Under the pieces are notes generated by a model. It worked only from the letters and a program-made list of their open reading frames with translations. It was not told the DNA's origin and did no database searches. The position numbers and the translations under genes are program-made. Below, in pieces: positions 8,260 through 17,062 of a stretch of DNA of 64,000 bases (positions within the stretch are counted from its first letter, which is position 1; every line of letters starts with the position of its first letter). Source of the DNA: B18-G4 sp032250805 (GTDB lineage Bacteria; Bacteroidota; Bacteroidia; Bacteroidales; B18-G4); NCBI GenBank assembly GCA_032250805.1, contig JAVVEM010000003.1:1-64000 (forward strand), in the 5' to 3' direction.

Positions 8260-9216
8260 CTATATACTGTATGATATAATATTGAAGTGCTTTCCCTGGT
8301 ATGAATCCCTTCGCTCCAGCTCCGCTTCAACAAGTTCAACGATCCTCTCATTTCGCGTCAGTCCCCAGCCCGGCCCTGCCTGAAAACGTGGAGGCACCTC
8401 GCCGGCAAAGCGCTCAATGATAAAGGCGGGATTGAGCTTTTCGATAAAATCTACAATAAAGCTGATGTATTCATCCAGTTCAAAGAAGGTAAAATCATCA
8501 GGATGGGCCAGATAATCTTTCTCCATGCGTGTTTCCCTGATGATCTGCAGTTGATGGAACTTGATATTTGTCAGGGGTAAAGCGGAAAGGATCCCTGCCT
8601 CTTCCATCATTTCATCTTTACTTTCACCCGGCAGCCCAAAAATTAAATGGGCCCCTGTTTTGATCCCTGCATCAGCCGTTCTCCTGATGGCCTCCTTGCT
8701 GTCGCCGAAGCTATGGCCGCGATTGATCCTGTCGAGGGTTTTATCATAGCATGATTCAATACCATATTCGATGATCACGTAATGGGTCTTTGCCAGCTTA
8801 CTGAAATACTCCAGTTTTTCATCATCGATGCAATCCGGACGAGTACCGATCACCAGGCCTGCAATTTCTTTAAACTCCAGCGCCTGGCCGTATATCTTTT
8901 TCAGCTCCTTAAGCGGGGCGTAGGTATTTGAAAATGGCTGGAAATAGGCCAGGTACCTGCCCGGCTTTTTATATCTCCAGGCATGAAACTCCATGCCTTC
9001 TCTGATCTGTTGCTCAACAGTTTTTAATGGGTCACAATAGGAGGGGTTGAAGGCATCGTTATTGCAATAGGTGCATCCACCGCGTCCTTTAACTCCATCA
9101 CGGTTCGGACAGCTAAAGCCGGCATCAATGCTGAGCTTTTGTATTCTTTCTCCAAATAATTTTTTAAAGTAATTGGAGTAAGCGTTGAATCTTCGGTTAT
9201 GCCCCCAGGGATACAA
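8260..9216 (-). CDS. TIGR01212-family radical SAM protein
   Basis: A 318-residue radical SAM enzyme of the TIGR01212/YhcC-YtqA group. The N-terminal block YPWGHNRRFNAYSNYFKKLFG precedes FSCPNRDGVKGRGGCTYC, which supplies the three cysteines for the [4Fe-4S] cluster that cleaves S-adenosylmethionine. The TIM-barrel strands TRPDCI, IEYGIES and LIFGLPGES follow. The start is TTG at 9216: an in-frame TGA lies just upstream and the residues after the TTG match the usual N-terminus. The true substrate is unknown. It lies downstream of a terminator, so it is a separate transcription unit from the lipoprotein gene. Confidence 0.9.
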   Translation of the reverse strand: MYPWGHNRRFNAYSNYFKKLFGERIQKLSIDAGFSCPNRDGVKGRGGCTYCNNDAFNPSYCDPLKTVEQQIREGMEFHAWRYKKPGRYLAYFQPFSNTYAPLKELKKIYGQALEFKEIAGLVIGTRPDCIDDEKLEYFSKLAKTHYVIIEYGIESCYDKTLDRINRGHSFGDSKEAIRRTADAGIKTGAHLIFGLPGESKDEMMEEAGILSALPLTNIKFHQLQIIRETRMEKDYLAHPDDFTFFELDEYISFIVDFIEKLNPAFIIERFAGEVPPRFQAGPGWGLTRNERIVELVEAELERRDSYQGKHFNIISYSI

Positions 9217-9338
9217 TATTTGTCATTTTTTGTGAAACACGAATTTCAAAAACAATTGCATTGAAATTGGTAAGTCGAACAAATCACGATTCCTTGTCAG
9301 CCTGCTACGCGCTTGTTCATCTGCCAAAACTAAATAAA

Positions 9339-9363
9339 AAAGCAGGACCCTGAGGCCCTGCTT
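9339..9363 (-). terminator. Intrinsic terminator after the lipoprotein gene
   Basis: On the minus strand AAGCAGGGC-CTCA-GGGTCCTGCTT-type arms form a hairpin (AAGCAGG/CCTGCTT with paired inner bases), followed by TTTTTTATTTAG. It lies 26 bases beyond the lipoprotein stop codon. Confidence 0.85.
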
Positions 9364-9388
9364 GTATAATTAAGAAAGAAATCCAAAA

Positions 9389-9871
9389 CTATTCTTCGAT
9401 AGGTTCCGCGATTGCTGTGTCGGGAACTTCGGTCACTTCCTGCTCAGGAAGTTCGGTTACATTCCTGACTTCCAGTGCAGCCTTCTGTATGGTAAGTCCC
9501 AGCTTATCATATCCTTCGCAGTCTTTAAGAAATACCACTTTATTTGCAAGTATGTCGAAAGTATCTTTATACTCCGTCCGCAGTGCAATAAAGTAGTTGT
9601 TGGAGGCAAAGTCTTCGGCATTCTTATTGTTAACAATGGCCAGGTGTTTAAATGCTTCGGTGATCTCTTCAATCTCATTTTGATCGAGTTTCATATCCTG
9701 GCCGGCTTCGACCTGAATTTGCGTGAGTTTTTCACTCAGCCGGTATGATTCAAGCACGGCATCTTTTATTTCCTGCGGGGCGTCGGCGGTATCAACTGTT
9801 ACTTTGTTTCCGCACGAGGCCAGAAAGAGTGTAAAGATTGCCATTAATATAATTGATGTTCTCTTTTTCAT
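9389..9871 (-). CDS. Hypothetical lipoprotein
   Basis: A 160-residue protein with a signal peptide and lipobox LASC (cysteine at residue 20), so it is probably lipid-anchored in the cell envelope. The mature part is mostly helical (APQEIKDAVLESYRLSEKL, DQNEIEEITEAFKHL) and ends in an acidic, Pro/Glu/Val-rich tail. I do not recognise the family. Its start is 24 bases downstream of the POT transporter stop on the same strand and a clear terminator follows, so the two are probably co-transcribed from the POT promoter. Confidence 0.75.
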   Translation of the reverse strand: MKKRTSIILMAIFTLFLASCGNKVTVDTADAPQEIKDAVLESYRLSEKLTQIQVEAGQDMKLDQNEIEEITEAFKHLAIVNNKNAEDFASNNYFIALRTEYKDTFDILANKVVFLKDCEGYDKLGLTIQKAALEVRNVTELPEQEVTEVPDTAIAEPIEE

Positions 9872-9895
9872 AGCTTCAGTTTTTTATGATTCCAC

Positions 9896-11758
9896 TTATT
9901 TTGTTGCCCTCTCAAGTCGCTTCATTATAGCGAAAACGAATGCTGCCGAGAGCAGGCAACAGATCACGAAGATCGCCCATAGTTGCCAAAGGTCTGTTGT
10001 CTCCCATAGTGTACTTCCCACAAACAGGAGTTTATTCCCAACGGCAGTGGCAAGCAGCCAGCCGCCCTGCATTAAGCCCTGGAAGCGTGAAGGTGATACT
10101 TTCGAAACAAAGGAAATCCCCATCGGGCTGAGGAATAGCTCAGCAATTGTCAGTACCAGGTAGGTATTGATCAGCCAGTATACCGAAACCCTTTCGGGTG
10201 AAGGTGCACCGGCAAGGCTCGATGGCGAGGGAAGGTCGACAGAGCTGAGAATCATTACAACGAATCCCAAACCTGCCAGTATCATACCGATACCAATCTT
10301 CCTTGGTGTTGAGGGCTCAATATTTCGTTTGCGCAGCCAGCTGAACAGTGCCAGGATGACTGGTGTGAGGAAAACAATGAATATGGGGTTGAACGACTGG
10401 AATATTTCGGGCTCGATAGGATTCTGGCTATCGAAATTTGAAAACAGGTAATATCCCACACCGGCACCTGCGGCCATAGCTCCAATGCCGATCAATCTGT
10501 TGCGGCTTTTGTTATTGCGTTTTAAAACTTGTACCAGGCCGAGAATAAAGGCAAAAATACATAACAGGCTTGGCAGGGTGAATAACATGTTGGTTACCGG
10601 TGGCACGGCATCATTGGTATAATCTCTTGCGAACATGGAGAGGGTTAAACCATTTTGATGGAACGACATCCAGAAGAATATCACAACCATGAACACAAGC
10701 AGCAACGCATTAAGCCGTGGTCGTTCTTCCTTTGTCGAGCTCATATAAATCCACGACACGAAGGCGAAGAACAATCCAATAGCCATACCCAGCGAGAATT
10801 TGTCAAACAGAAAATGGAACAGGATTGCTGTGGCTGCCATAAACCCGAGCGAAACAAAGATCTTTGCCAGGTTACCGGCACCGATCTTTACAGCTGGTCT
10901 GCCTTCAGCACCGGCTCCCGCAGTATCAGCATGGGCTTCTTTTGTTTTGTCGGGAAGCATGTTTCTGAAGATCGAGAAGATCACAAGACTGATGACCATC
11001 GACCCGGCTGCGATACCAAAAGCATAGTTGTAACCGGTTGCAAATGATTCGAGGTATTGCCTTACAAAAAGCGTAAGACTGTCGAAATTGGTTCCCATCA
11101 TGTTTGAGGATAATGATGCAAAACCCTCGAGTTGCTGGGTTTCTGATACGATATTACCAATTCCTGTGTAATCAATGGTATGGATCAGGGGCAACTCGCC
11201 GATGTTAAATTTAGCAGCATACGACTGCAGGTCGGCATTGTATGAAAATCCCTGCGACCTGAGGTACCAGTTACGAATACCATTAGCGGCAAATGGAGCC
11301 ACCAGGGCGCCCATATTGATCCCCATGTAGAAGACGCTGAATGCGGAGTCTCTTAATTTTTCGTACCTGGGATCGTCATACATTTGTCCCACAATAGCCT
11401 GGAGGTTACCTTTGAAAAGGCCGTTGCCAAGGGCAATAACTGATAATCCGGCAATGGTTACCGGCAATGTCAGCCCTGGAACGGTCATAATGATGTATCC
11501 TCCCAGCATGGTCAGGATGCCAAAAAATATGGTTCCTTTATAGTTCCTTGTACCGTCTGCAATTAAGCCCCCGATCAAGGCAGCTCCATAAATGCCGAAG
11601 TAAAACCAGCTGTATACATCGCCGGCAGTTGATGCCGACATATTGTATTTAGCCTGTAGATAGAATACCAGGCAGGCCATCATTGTATAAAAGCCAAACC
11701 TTTCTCCCATGTTGGCAAAGAAAGCTACCAGAAGTCCTTTCGGATGTCCTTTTAACAT
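9896..11758 (-). CDS. POT/PTR-family peptide MFS transporter
   Basis: A 620-residue proton-dependent oligopeptide transporter-like protein of the inner membrane with about 12-14 hydrophobic helices. POT signatures are visible: ANMGERFGFYTM in the first helix, the GNGLFKGNLQAIVG motif, and FFWMSFHQNGLTLSMFA in helix 7. The first glutamate of the usual ExxER proton-coupling motif is replaced (N16-M17-G18-E19-R20), although the second glutamate and the arginine remain. A good promoter lies about 70 bases upstream (11827-11856). Likely substrates are di- or tripeptides, but the changed motif makes coupling uncertain. Confidence 0.9.
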   Translation of the reverse strand: MLKGHPKGLLVAFFANMGERFGFYTMMACLVFYLQAKYNMSASTAGDVYSWFYFGIYGAALIGGLIADGTRNYKGTIFFGILTMLGGYIIMTVPGLTLPVTIAGLSVIALGNGLFKGNLQAIVGQMYDDPRYEKLRDSAFSVFYMGINMGALVAPFAANGIRNWYLRSQGFSYNADLQSYAAKFNIGELPLIHTIDYTGIGNIVSETQQLEGFASLSSNMMGTNFDSLTLFVRQYLESFATGYNYAFGIAAGSMVISLVIFSIFRNMLPDKTKEAHADTAGAGAEGRPAVKIGAGNLAKIFVSLGFMAATAILFHFLFDKFSLGMAIGLFFAFVSWIYMSSTKEERPRLNALLLVFMVVIFFWMSFHQNGLTLSMFARDYTNDAVPPVTNMLFTLPSLLCIFAFILGLVQVLKRNNKSRNRLIGIGAMAAGAGVGYYLFSNFDSQNPIEPEIFQSFNPIFIVFLTPVILALFSWLRKRNIEPSTPRKIGIGMILAGLGFVVMILSSVDLPSPSSLAGAPSPERVSVYWLINTYLVLTIAELFLSPMGISFVSKVSPSRFQGLMQGGWLLATAVGNKLLFVGSTLWETTDLWQLWAIFVICCLLSAAFVFAIMKRLERATK

Positions 11759-11826
11759 AATCTCAGTTTTTGGTTAGTATTTGTTTGATATCTGTTTTTT
11801 GCGATTCATTTTGGCCGAACAGCTTA

Positions 11827-11856
11827 CAAAAATAATTAAAAATAAATGTTATGCAA
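11827..11856 (-). promoter_or_regulatory. Promoter of the POT transporter gene
   Basis: On the minus strand TTG (11854-11856, within TTTG), 19 bases, then TATTTTTG (11827-11834). This fits the Bacteroidota primary sigma consensus TTTG-N19-TAnnTTTG. The predicted leader is about 60 bases. Confidence 0.75.
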
Positions 11857-11982
11857 ATGGAAGTTCATCAGCCCGCAGCAATCAAGAATCGGTTCAAATA
11901 AAGTTAACGGATCAGGCCTGAAATTTCCTGAGCAAATTTTTCAAAATTGCTGAATTATAAAATAATTCTCCGCAGTCTGTAA

Positions 11983-11990
11983 TATCTTTG
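11983..11990 (+). promoter_or_regulatory. Putative -7 box of the sigma-factor operon
   Basis: TATCTTTG, an exact -7 match, 24 bases before ATG 12015. It overlaps the alternative TTG start at 11988, which argues for the ATG. No convincing -33 TTG is seen. Confidence 0.6.
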
Positions 11991-12014
11991 ATCATTCATC
12001 GTCTTACCAATGTC

Positions 12015-12530
12015 ATGACCACAGAAGAATTCAAATCCGAGGTACTCCCGATAAAGAACAAGCTTTATCGTTTTGCCCTGCGGTTTATGGGAGAACCTGA
12101 AGAAGCTCAGGATATCGTGCAGGAGATCTTTCTGAGACTGTGGTCGGGGAAAGAAAAACTGAAAGAATACAGAAGCATAGAAGCATTTGCCATGACGATG
12201 ACCCGGAACCTGTGCCTCGACAAAATTAAATCACCTTCGTCAAAGAAGGAAATACTGGACGAAACAAACGAAATGATCGACAACCGGACACCATATCATA
12301 ATACCGAGCTCAGCGACACCATGAAAATGGTTCGGCAGGCGATGGAATCGCTTCCTGAGCAGCAAAAAATGGTGATCCATATGCGCGATGTGGAGGAATG
12401 CGATTTTGATGAAATAGCGGAGGTGCTTGGGCTTAGTCTGAATAATGTAAGGGTGAACCTTTCGCGTGCAAGAAAGAAAATTCGTGATACCCTGATAAAA
12501 CTGAATAATTATGAATTCTCAAAGAATTGA
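12015..12530 (+). CDS. ECF-type RNA polymerase sigma factor
   Basis: A 171-residue sigma-70-like factor with only regions 2 and 4. Region 2 is LYRFALRFMGEPEEAQDIVQEIFLRLW, the core-binding and -10-recognition helices. Region 4 is SLPEQQKMVIHMRDVEECDFDEIAEVLGLSLNNVRVNLSRARKKI, a helix-turn-helix for the -35 element. The start was moved to ATG 12015 because of the -7 box upstream. It overlaps the next gene by 20 bases. The unit sigma, membrane anti-sigma-like protein, two DUF4252 proteins is a typical Bacteroidota arrangement, likely answering an envelope signal (inference). Confidence 0.93.
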   Translation: MTTEEFKSEVLPIKNKLYRFALRFMGEPEEAQDIVQEIFLRLWSGKEKLKEYRSIEAFAMTMTRNLCLDKIKSPSSKKEILDETNEMIDNRTPYHNTELSDTMKMVRQAMESLPEQQKMVIHMRDVEECDFDEIAEVLGLSLNNVRVNLSRARKKIRDTLIKLNNYEFSKN

Positions 12531-13086
12531 AAAGATATTGGAACGGTATTTCCACGGAGAAACCTCCCTCACTGAGGAAGGGGTTTTGAGGGAATATTTC
12601 CGTCAGGAATCACTTCCTCCGCACCTGGTTGATCTCAAAGCACAGTTTTTGCTTTACGAAGAAGAAAAAAATGCACAACTGCCGGATGATTTCGATAAGG
12701 CTTTATTTGAAGCAATCGGGAACCATGAGCGCAGTAAAAAAGTATCCAGACGTTCGGTAATATATTATGTTGCAAGCGTTGCGGCAACAATACTCATTTT
12801 AATAACCGTATTTATCCGTTTTGATCCGCTGGCCCGCAACTCAGCAACCTCAGCTGAGGCCGAAGAAGCATTTGCTGAAGCAAGCAGGGTGCTTTATTTC
12901 GTATCAGATAAGTTTATGCAGGGAACAAAGCCAATGAGCAAGGTTACCCGCTTTAACAAAGGAATTGATGATCTTACGACCGTAAAAAAATTCGACAACG
13001 GTATGGAAAAAACCGCGGCTGTTTCGAAATTTAATCAAATAACAAATCTAATTATAAACCCGGCACCTGAACAGGGTGCAAAATAA
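12511..13086 (+). CDS. Probable anti-sigma factor, single-pass membrane protein
   Basis: A 191-residue protein. About 85 soluble N-terminal residues rich in charged helices (IEKILERYFHGETSLTEEGVLREYF) are followed by one transmembrane helix (VIYYVASVAATILILITVFI, about 88-107) and a periplasmic tail. The N-terminal pattern of a small helical element ahead of one membrane span suits a sigma-sequestering protein. It overlaps the sigma gene by 20 bases, implying coupled translation. It has no FecR domain. The anti-sigma role is inferred from position and topology. Confidence 0.75.
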   Translation: MNSQRIEKILERYFHGETSLTEEGVLREYFRQESLPPHLVDLKAQFLLYEEEKNAQLPDDFDKALFEAIGNHERSKKVSRRSVIYYVASVAATILILITVFIRFDPLARNSATSAEAEEAFAEASRVLYFVSDKFMQGTKPMSKVTRFNKGIDDLTTVKKFDNGMEKTAAVSKFNQITNLIINPAPEQGAK

Positions 13087-13095
13087 CTTAAAACA

Positions 13096-13653
13096 ATGAA
13101 AAAGTTCATAATTGTATTATTAACAGTAGTTTTCACTGTTCCTTTTGCTCAGGCACAGGAAAGTGTTACTGAAAAGTTGTATAAAAAATACAGCGGAATG
13201 GAAGGCATTACAACGGTTCATATCACCAAAGAACTTTTTGGTATGATCGCGCAAATGAATTTTGAGGGAGAAGATGCCAAAGAGATGAATGAAATGAAAG
13301 ATGCAATGGCAAAACTTGAATTTATCCGTATTGTCATGTTTGAAAATGCCGATGAAAACAACAGTGATTTTAAATCCTTTAAAAAAGATCTCCGGGCATT
13401 TGACCTGAATGGATTCAAAGAACTTATGGTGGTTGATGAAAAGGATGAAAAAGTACGCTTCGTTGCCCGCCAGGAAGGCGAATTGTTCAAAGAATTCCTT
13501 GTCCTGATCGACTCGAAAGATGAAGCCGGATTTATCAGCATTTTTGGCGATCTCGATATGAAAACTATCTCTAAAGTATCGAATAATATGGGCCTTGAGC
13601 ATATGGGGCAGTTTGGTAAAAACAAACAAAACGAAAGCAAAGACGACGAATAA
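13096..13653 (+). CDS. DUF4252-domain exported protein
   Basis: A 185-residue protein with a cleavable signal peptide (MKKFIIVLLTVVFTVPFAQA, then QES). The mature part has the DUF4252 pattern: an N-terminal helix YKKYSGMEGITTVHITKELF, a central MAKLEFIRIVMFEN strand, and paired strands KVRFVARQEGELFKEFLVLI. Function is unknown for the family. It follows the anti-sigma gene by 9 bases and is followed by a second, divergent DUF4252 gene, so both are probably part of the response controlled by the sigma factor. Confidence 0.85.
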   Translation: MKKFIIVLLTVVFTVPFAQAQESVTEKLYKKYSGMEGITTVHITKELFGMIAQMNFEGEDAKEMNEMKDAMAKLEFIRIVMFENADENNSDFKSFKKDLRAFDLNGFKELMVVDEKDEKVRFVARQEGELFKEFLVLIDSKDEAGFISIFGDLDMKTISKVSNNMGLEHMGQFGKNKQNESKDDE

Positions 13654-13670
13654 TTGCTAAATCCGGTAAT

Positions 13671-14210
13671 ATGAGAACATTTGTACTGATATTTCTTACG
13701 CTGTTTGCCCTTACCAGTTTCGGGCAACGTTCTCCACTCGACAGGTTCCTGAAGAAATACGACTGGAATCAGGGGCTCACCATGAAGGAGATCAATCCCG
13801 GGTCGACTGAGTTTTCTGACGAATTCAAAATGAAAGGCGAGGCCTTTGACCAGGCCATGGCCAGTATTGATAAGGTCAGGATCATAAAAGGCGATTCGGC
13901 ATCTTCCAGTCCCGGCATTCGGAATGCCTTTTTTAATGAGACTTATGATATCATTCGCGATAAAGATTATGCAGCACTCATCCATGTTCATGCCAACGAC
14001 GGCGAAAATGTGGGTTTATATGCCAGCAAACGAAAAAGCGGCAACATCAGCGAATTTATTTTTCTGATGAATGGAGAAAATTCCTTGTTGATGATACAGA
14101 TTAAAGGAGATATCGACATCAAAGAATTTCCCTTTGGCGGGATCATGCAGGCCCTGTCGTGTGGCCATGGGCATAGCAATTGCGAAGGAGACCCCAACAG
14201 CGGAGATTGA
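13671..14210 (+). CDS. Second DUF4252-type exported protein
   Basis: A 179-residue protein with a signal peptide (MRTFVLIFLTLFALTSFG). The mature sequence is only distantly similar to the preceding DUF4252 protein but keeps the same order of elements (GLTMKEINPGSTEFSDEF, IDKVRIIKGD, ISEFIFLMNGENSLLMIQIKGDID). The C-terminus holds a short Cys/His cluster (CGHGHSNCE) not seen in its neighbour, which might bind a metal. Last gene of the operon; a near-perfect terminator follows within 25 bases. Confidence 0.75.
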   Translation: MRTFVLIFLTLFALTSFGQRSPLDRFLKKYDWNQGLTMKEINPGSTEFSDEFKMKGEAFDQAMASIDKVRIIKGDSASSSPGIRNAFFNETYDIIRDKDYAALIHVHANDGENVGLYASKRKSGNISEFIFLMNGENSLLMIQIKGDIDIKEFPFGGIMQALSCGHGHSNCEGDPNSGD

Positions 14211-14231
14211 TCCGCTTCGCCATATAATTCT

Positions 14232-14266
14232 AAAAGGCCGCCGGCAAATTCTGCCGGCGGCCTTTT
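14232..14266 (+). terminator. Strong intrinsic terminator of the sigma operon
   Basis: A perfect 15-bp stem (AAAAGGCCGCCGGCA paired with TGCCGGCGGCCTTTT) around the 5-base loop AATTC, ending in TTTTCTTT. The A-run on the left arm would also make it work on the other strand. Confidence 0.95.
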
Positions 14267-14298
14267 CTTTATGCCCTAAATACTGGGGGCTTAACCAT

Positions 14299-14315
14299 TA
14301 TTTTTGCTAATTTTG
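14299..14315 (+). promoter_or_regulatory. Tandem -7 boxes upstream of valS
   Basis: Two adjacent matches to TAnnTTTG, TATTTTTG (14299-14306) and TAATTTTG (14308-14315), lie 21-30 bases before the valS ATG and directly after the preceding terminator. No TTG is found at the standard -33 distance. Confidence 0.5.
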
Positions 14316-14336
14316 CGTCTTCAAAAAATGTAATAC

Positions 14337-16988
14337 ATGAATATCGCCAGTAAATATGATCCGGCCAATATTGAGCAAAAATGGTACTCCTGTTGGATGG
14401 AAAAAGGGTATTTTAGTTCCAGGCCCGACGAACGTGAGCCCTATACGATTGTAATCCCGCCCCCCAATGTTACAGGTGTGCTGCATATGGGTCATATGCT
14501 CAACAATACCATACAGGATGTTCTGGTGCGTCGTGCCCGCATGCTCGGATTTAATGCTGAATGGTTGCCCGGTACTGATCACGCCTCTATCGCCACCGAA
14601 GCAAGGGTTGTTGCTGCCCTGAAGGAGCGGGGGATCAGTAAATCGGAACTTACAAGAGAAGAATTTCTGGATCATGCATGGGAATGGAAAACGAAACATG
14701 GCGGTATCATCCTTGAGCAGCTTAAAAGGCTCGGAGCTTCGTGCGACTGGGAGCGCACGCGCTTCACCATGGATGAAGTACTCTACGAATCAGTGATCAG
14801 GGTATTTGTTGATCTTTATAATAAAGGATTGATTTATAGAGGCGTGCGAATGGTTAACTGGGATCCTAAAGCGCTTACGGCCCTTTCTGACGAAGAAGTG
14901 GTCTATAAGGAAGTAAATTCAAAATTGTATTATCTTCGGTATAAGATCGTTGATGCTGAAGATGAATGGGTAAGCATCGCTACTACACGCCCCGAAACCA
15001 TACTGGGCGATACCGCCGTGTGCGTTAACCCCAACGACAAGCGTTTTACTCATCTCAAAGGGAAAAAGGTGATCGTTCCTCTCGTTAACAGGGTCGTACC
15101 GGTTATTTTTGATGAATATGTCGATATGGAATTTGGCACCGGGTGCCTGAAGATCACCCCGGCACATGATATTAACGACTATGAGATCGGGATCAGGCAT
15201 AAGCTGAAAACAATCGACATCTTCAATGCTGACGGGACCCTTAGCGAAAAAGCCGAATTGTATGTCGGCATGGATCGCTTTAAGGTGCGTAAAATGATCA
15301 CCCTCGACCTTGAGAATGGCGGGTTTCTGGTAAAAACCGAAGATTATTTAAATAAAGTAGGCTTTTCGGAACGCACCGATGAGGTGATAGAACCAAAGCT
15401 TTCGCTGCAGTGGTTCCTGAAAATGGAAGATATGGCGAAGCCCGCCCTCGAAGTGGTGATGAACGATACCATCAGATTCCATCCTGCAAAATTCAAAAAT
15501 ACATACCGGCACTGGATGGAAAATGTGCGTGACTGGTGCATCTCGCGCCAGTTGTGGTGGGGCCAGCAAATACCTGCTTATTACCTTGATAATGGAGAGT
15601 TTTTTGTAGCCACATCTGTTGAGGAAGCCCTGGCCATGGCCAAAGAAGCAAGTGGTGATCATTCGCTTACTGTTAACGACCTGAAGCAGGATGAAGACGT
15701 ACTCGATACCTGGTTTTCTTCATGGCTGTGGCCGATTTCCGTTTTTGATGGTATCCGGCACCCCGATAATGAGGAGATCAACTATTATTATCCTACCAAT
15801 GACCTTGTTACTGCTCCCGAGATATTATTTTTCTGGGTAGCACGCATGATCATGGCCGGACTGGAATACCGAAACGAAATTCCATTTAAAAACGTTTACC
15901 TTACAGGCATCGTTCGGGATAAGCTGGGAAGAAAAATGTCGAAATCACTGGGTAATTCACCCGACCCGATAGAGCTGATCGGCAAGTACGGCGCTGATGG
16001 GGTGAGGGTAGGGATGTTGCTTACTTCGCCTGCAGGTAATGACCTGCCTTTTGATGAAGCGCTGTGCGAACAGGGAAGAAACTTCAGCAACAAGATATGG
16101 AACGCATTGCGCCTGGTTAAGGGTTGGCGGGTTGATGAAAACCTGGCTCAACCGGAAGAATCGAAGGTTTCGGCCGAATGGTTCCGGAGCCGCCTGAATG
16201 ATGCCCTGGCGATAATCGACGATCATTTTTCGAAATACCGGATATCCGATGCTCTTATGGCTGTATATAAATTAATTTGGGATGACTTCTGCTCCTGGTA
16301 TCTCGAAATGGTTAAACCAGCTTATAAGACTGCAGTTGATAAAGACACCTTTCTGGCTACAATAGCCTTTTTCGAAGACCTGATGAAAGTACTGCATCCC
16401 TTCATGCCGTTCATAAGCGAAGAGATATGGCACAAACTTGGCGAAAGAAAAGATGAAGATTGTATCATGATAAAGGAAATGCCCTCAGCTTCGGAAGTGA
16501 ACCGCCCCATGCTTGATGAATTTGACTATGTAAAAGAAGTGATCATGGGTGTCAGGAAGATGAGGAAAGAAAAAAATATACCCAATAAGGATGAACTTAA
16601 GCTGCTCATCAGAAAAAACGAAGGAGCAAAGGCACAAACTACTTTCGACCCGGTTGTGAAGAAACTCTGCAGGATATCGGAACTTGGCTATACTGATGAT
16701 AAGAAAGAAGGTGCGGTATCCTTTATTATTCGATCAACAGAGTTTTACATCCCCCTGGAAGGGAATATCGATATCGGTGCGGAGATCGAAAAGCTTGAAG
16801 CCGAATTGAAATATACACGGGGTTTCCTTGCCGGCGTTCAGAAAAAATTAAGTAATGCACGATTTGTTGATAATGCCCCCGAACAGGTTGTGGCCAAAGA
16901 ACGAAAAAAGCAGGCCGATGCCGAATCCCGCATTAAAGTGATCGAAGATCAGATCAGGGCTTTAACACATGATTTCAGTAATAATTAA
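14337..16988 (+). CDS. valS: Valyl-tRNA synthetase
   Basis: Class I aminoacyl-tRNA synthetase of 883 residues that charges tRNA-Val. The HIGH-type motif is HMGH at 50-53 within PPNVTGVLHMGHM. The editing domain (TTRPETILGDTA, PAHDINDYEIG) removes mischarged threonine. The KMSKS motif KMSKSLGNS is at about 532. Anticodon-binding helices and a C-terminal coiled coil from about 815 follow. It appears complete and monocistronic, with its own -7 boxes upstream and a separate putative RNA gene downstream. Confidence 0.98.
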   Translation: MNIASKYDPANIEQKWYSCWMEKGYFSSRPDEREPYTIVIPPPNVTGVLHMGHMLNNTIQDVLVRRARMLGFNAEWLPGTDHASIATEARVVAALKERGISKSELTREEFLDHAWEWKTKHGGIILEQLKRLGASCDWERTRFTMDEVLYESVIRVFVDLYNKGLIYRGVRMVNWDPKALTALSDEEVVYKEVNSKLYYLRYKIVDAEDEWVSIATTRPETILGDTAVCVNPNDKRFTHLKGKKVIVPLVNRVVPVIFDEYVDMEFGTGCLKITPAHDINDYEIGIRHKLKTIDIFNADGTLSEKAELYVGMDRFKVRKMITLDLENGGFLVKTEDYLNKVGFSERTDEVIEPKLSLQWFLKMEDMAKPALEVVMNDTIRFHPAKFKNTYRHWMENVRDWCISRQLWWGQQIPAYYLDNGEFFVATSVEEALAMAKEASGDHSLTVNDLKQDEDVLDTWFSSWLWPISVFDGIRHPDNEEINYYYPTNDLVTAPEILFFWVARMIMAGLEYRNEIPFKNVYLTGIVRDKLGRKMSKSLGNSPDPIELIGKYGADGVRVGMLLTSPAGNDLPFDEALCEQGRNFSNKIWNALRLVKGWRVDENLAQPEESKVSAEWFRSRLNDALAIIDDHFSKYRISDALMAVYKLIWDDFCSWYLEMVKPAYKTAVDKDTFLATIAFFEDLMKVLHPFMPFISEEIWHKLGERKDEDCIMIKEMPSASEVNRPMLDEFDYVKEVIMGVRKMRKEKNIPNKDELKLLIRKNEGAKAQTTFDPVVKKLCRISELGYTDDKKEGAVSFIIRSTEFYIPLEGNIDIGAEIEKLEAELKYTRGFLAGVQKKLSNARFVDNAPEQVVAKERKKQADAESRIKVIEDQIRALTHDFSNN

Positions 16989-17027
16989 CAAATGTTGAAA
17001 AAAACTTAACGAATTTTCGTAAAAAAC

Positions 17028-17058
17028 TTGCGAATATGTAAATAATGTATTATTTTTG
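17028..17058 (+). promoter_or_regulatory. Promoter of a putative small RNA
   Basis: TTG (17028-17030), exactly 20 bases, then TATTTTTG (17051-17058). The same architecture occurs upstream of secDF and hldD. No protein gene follows on this strand for more than 14 kb apart from leftward genes, so the promoter can only drive the short hairpin unit next to it. Confidence 0.75.
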
Positions 17059-17062
17059 TTTA

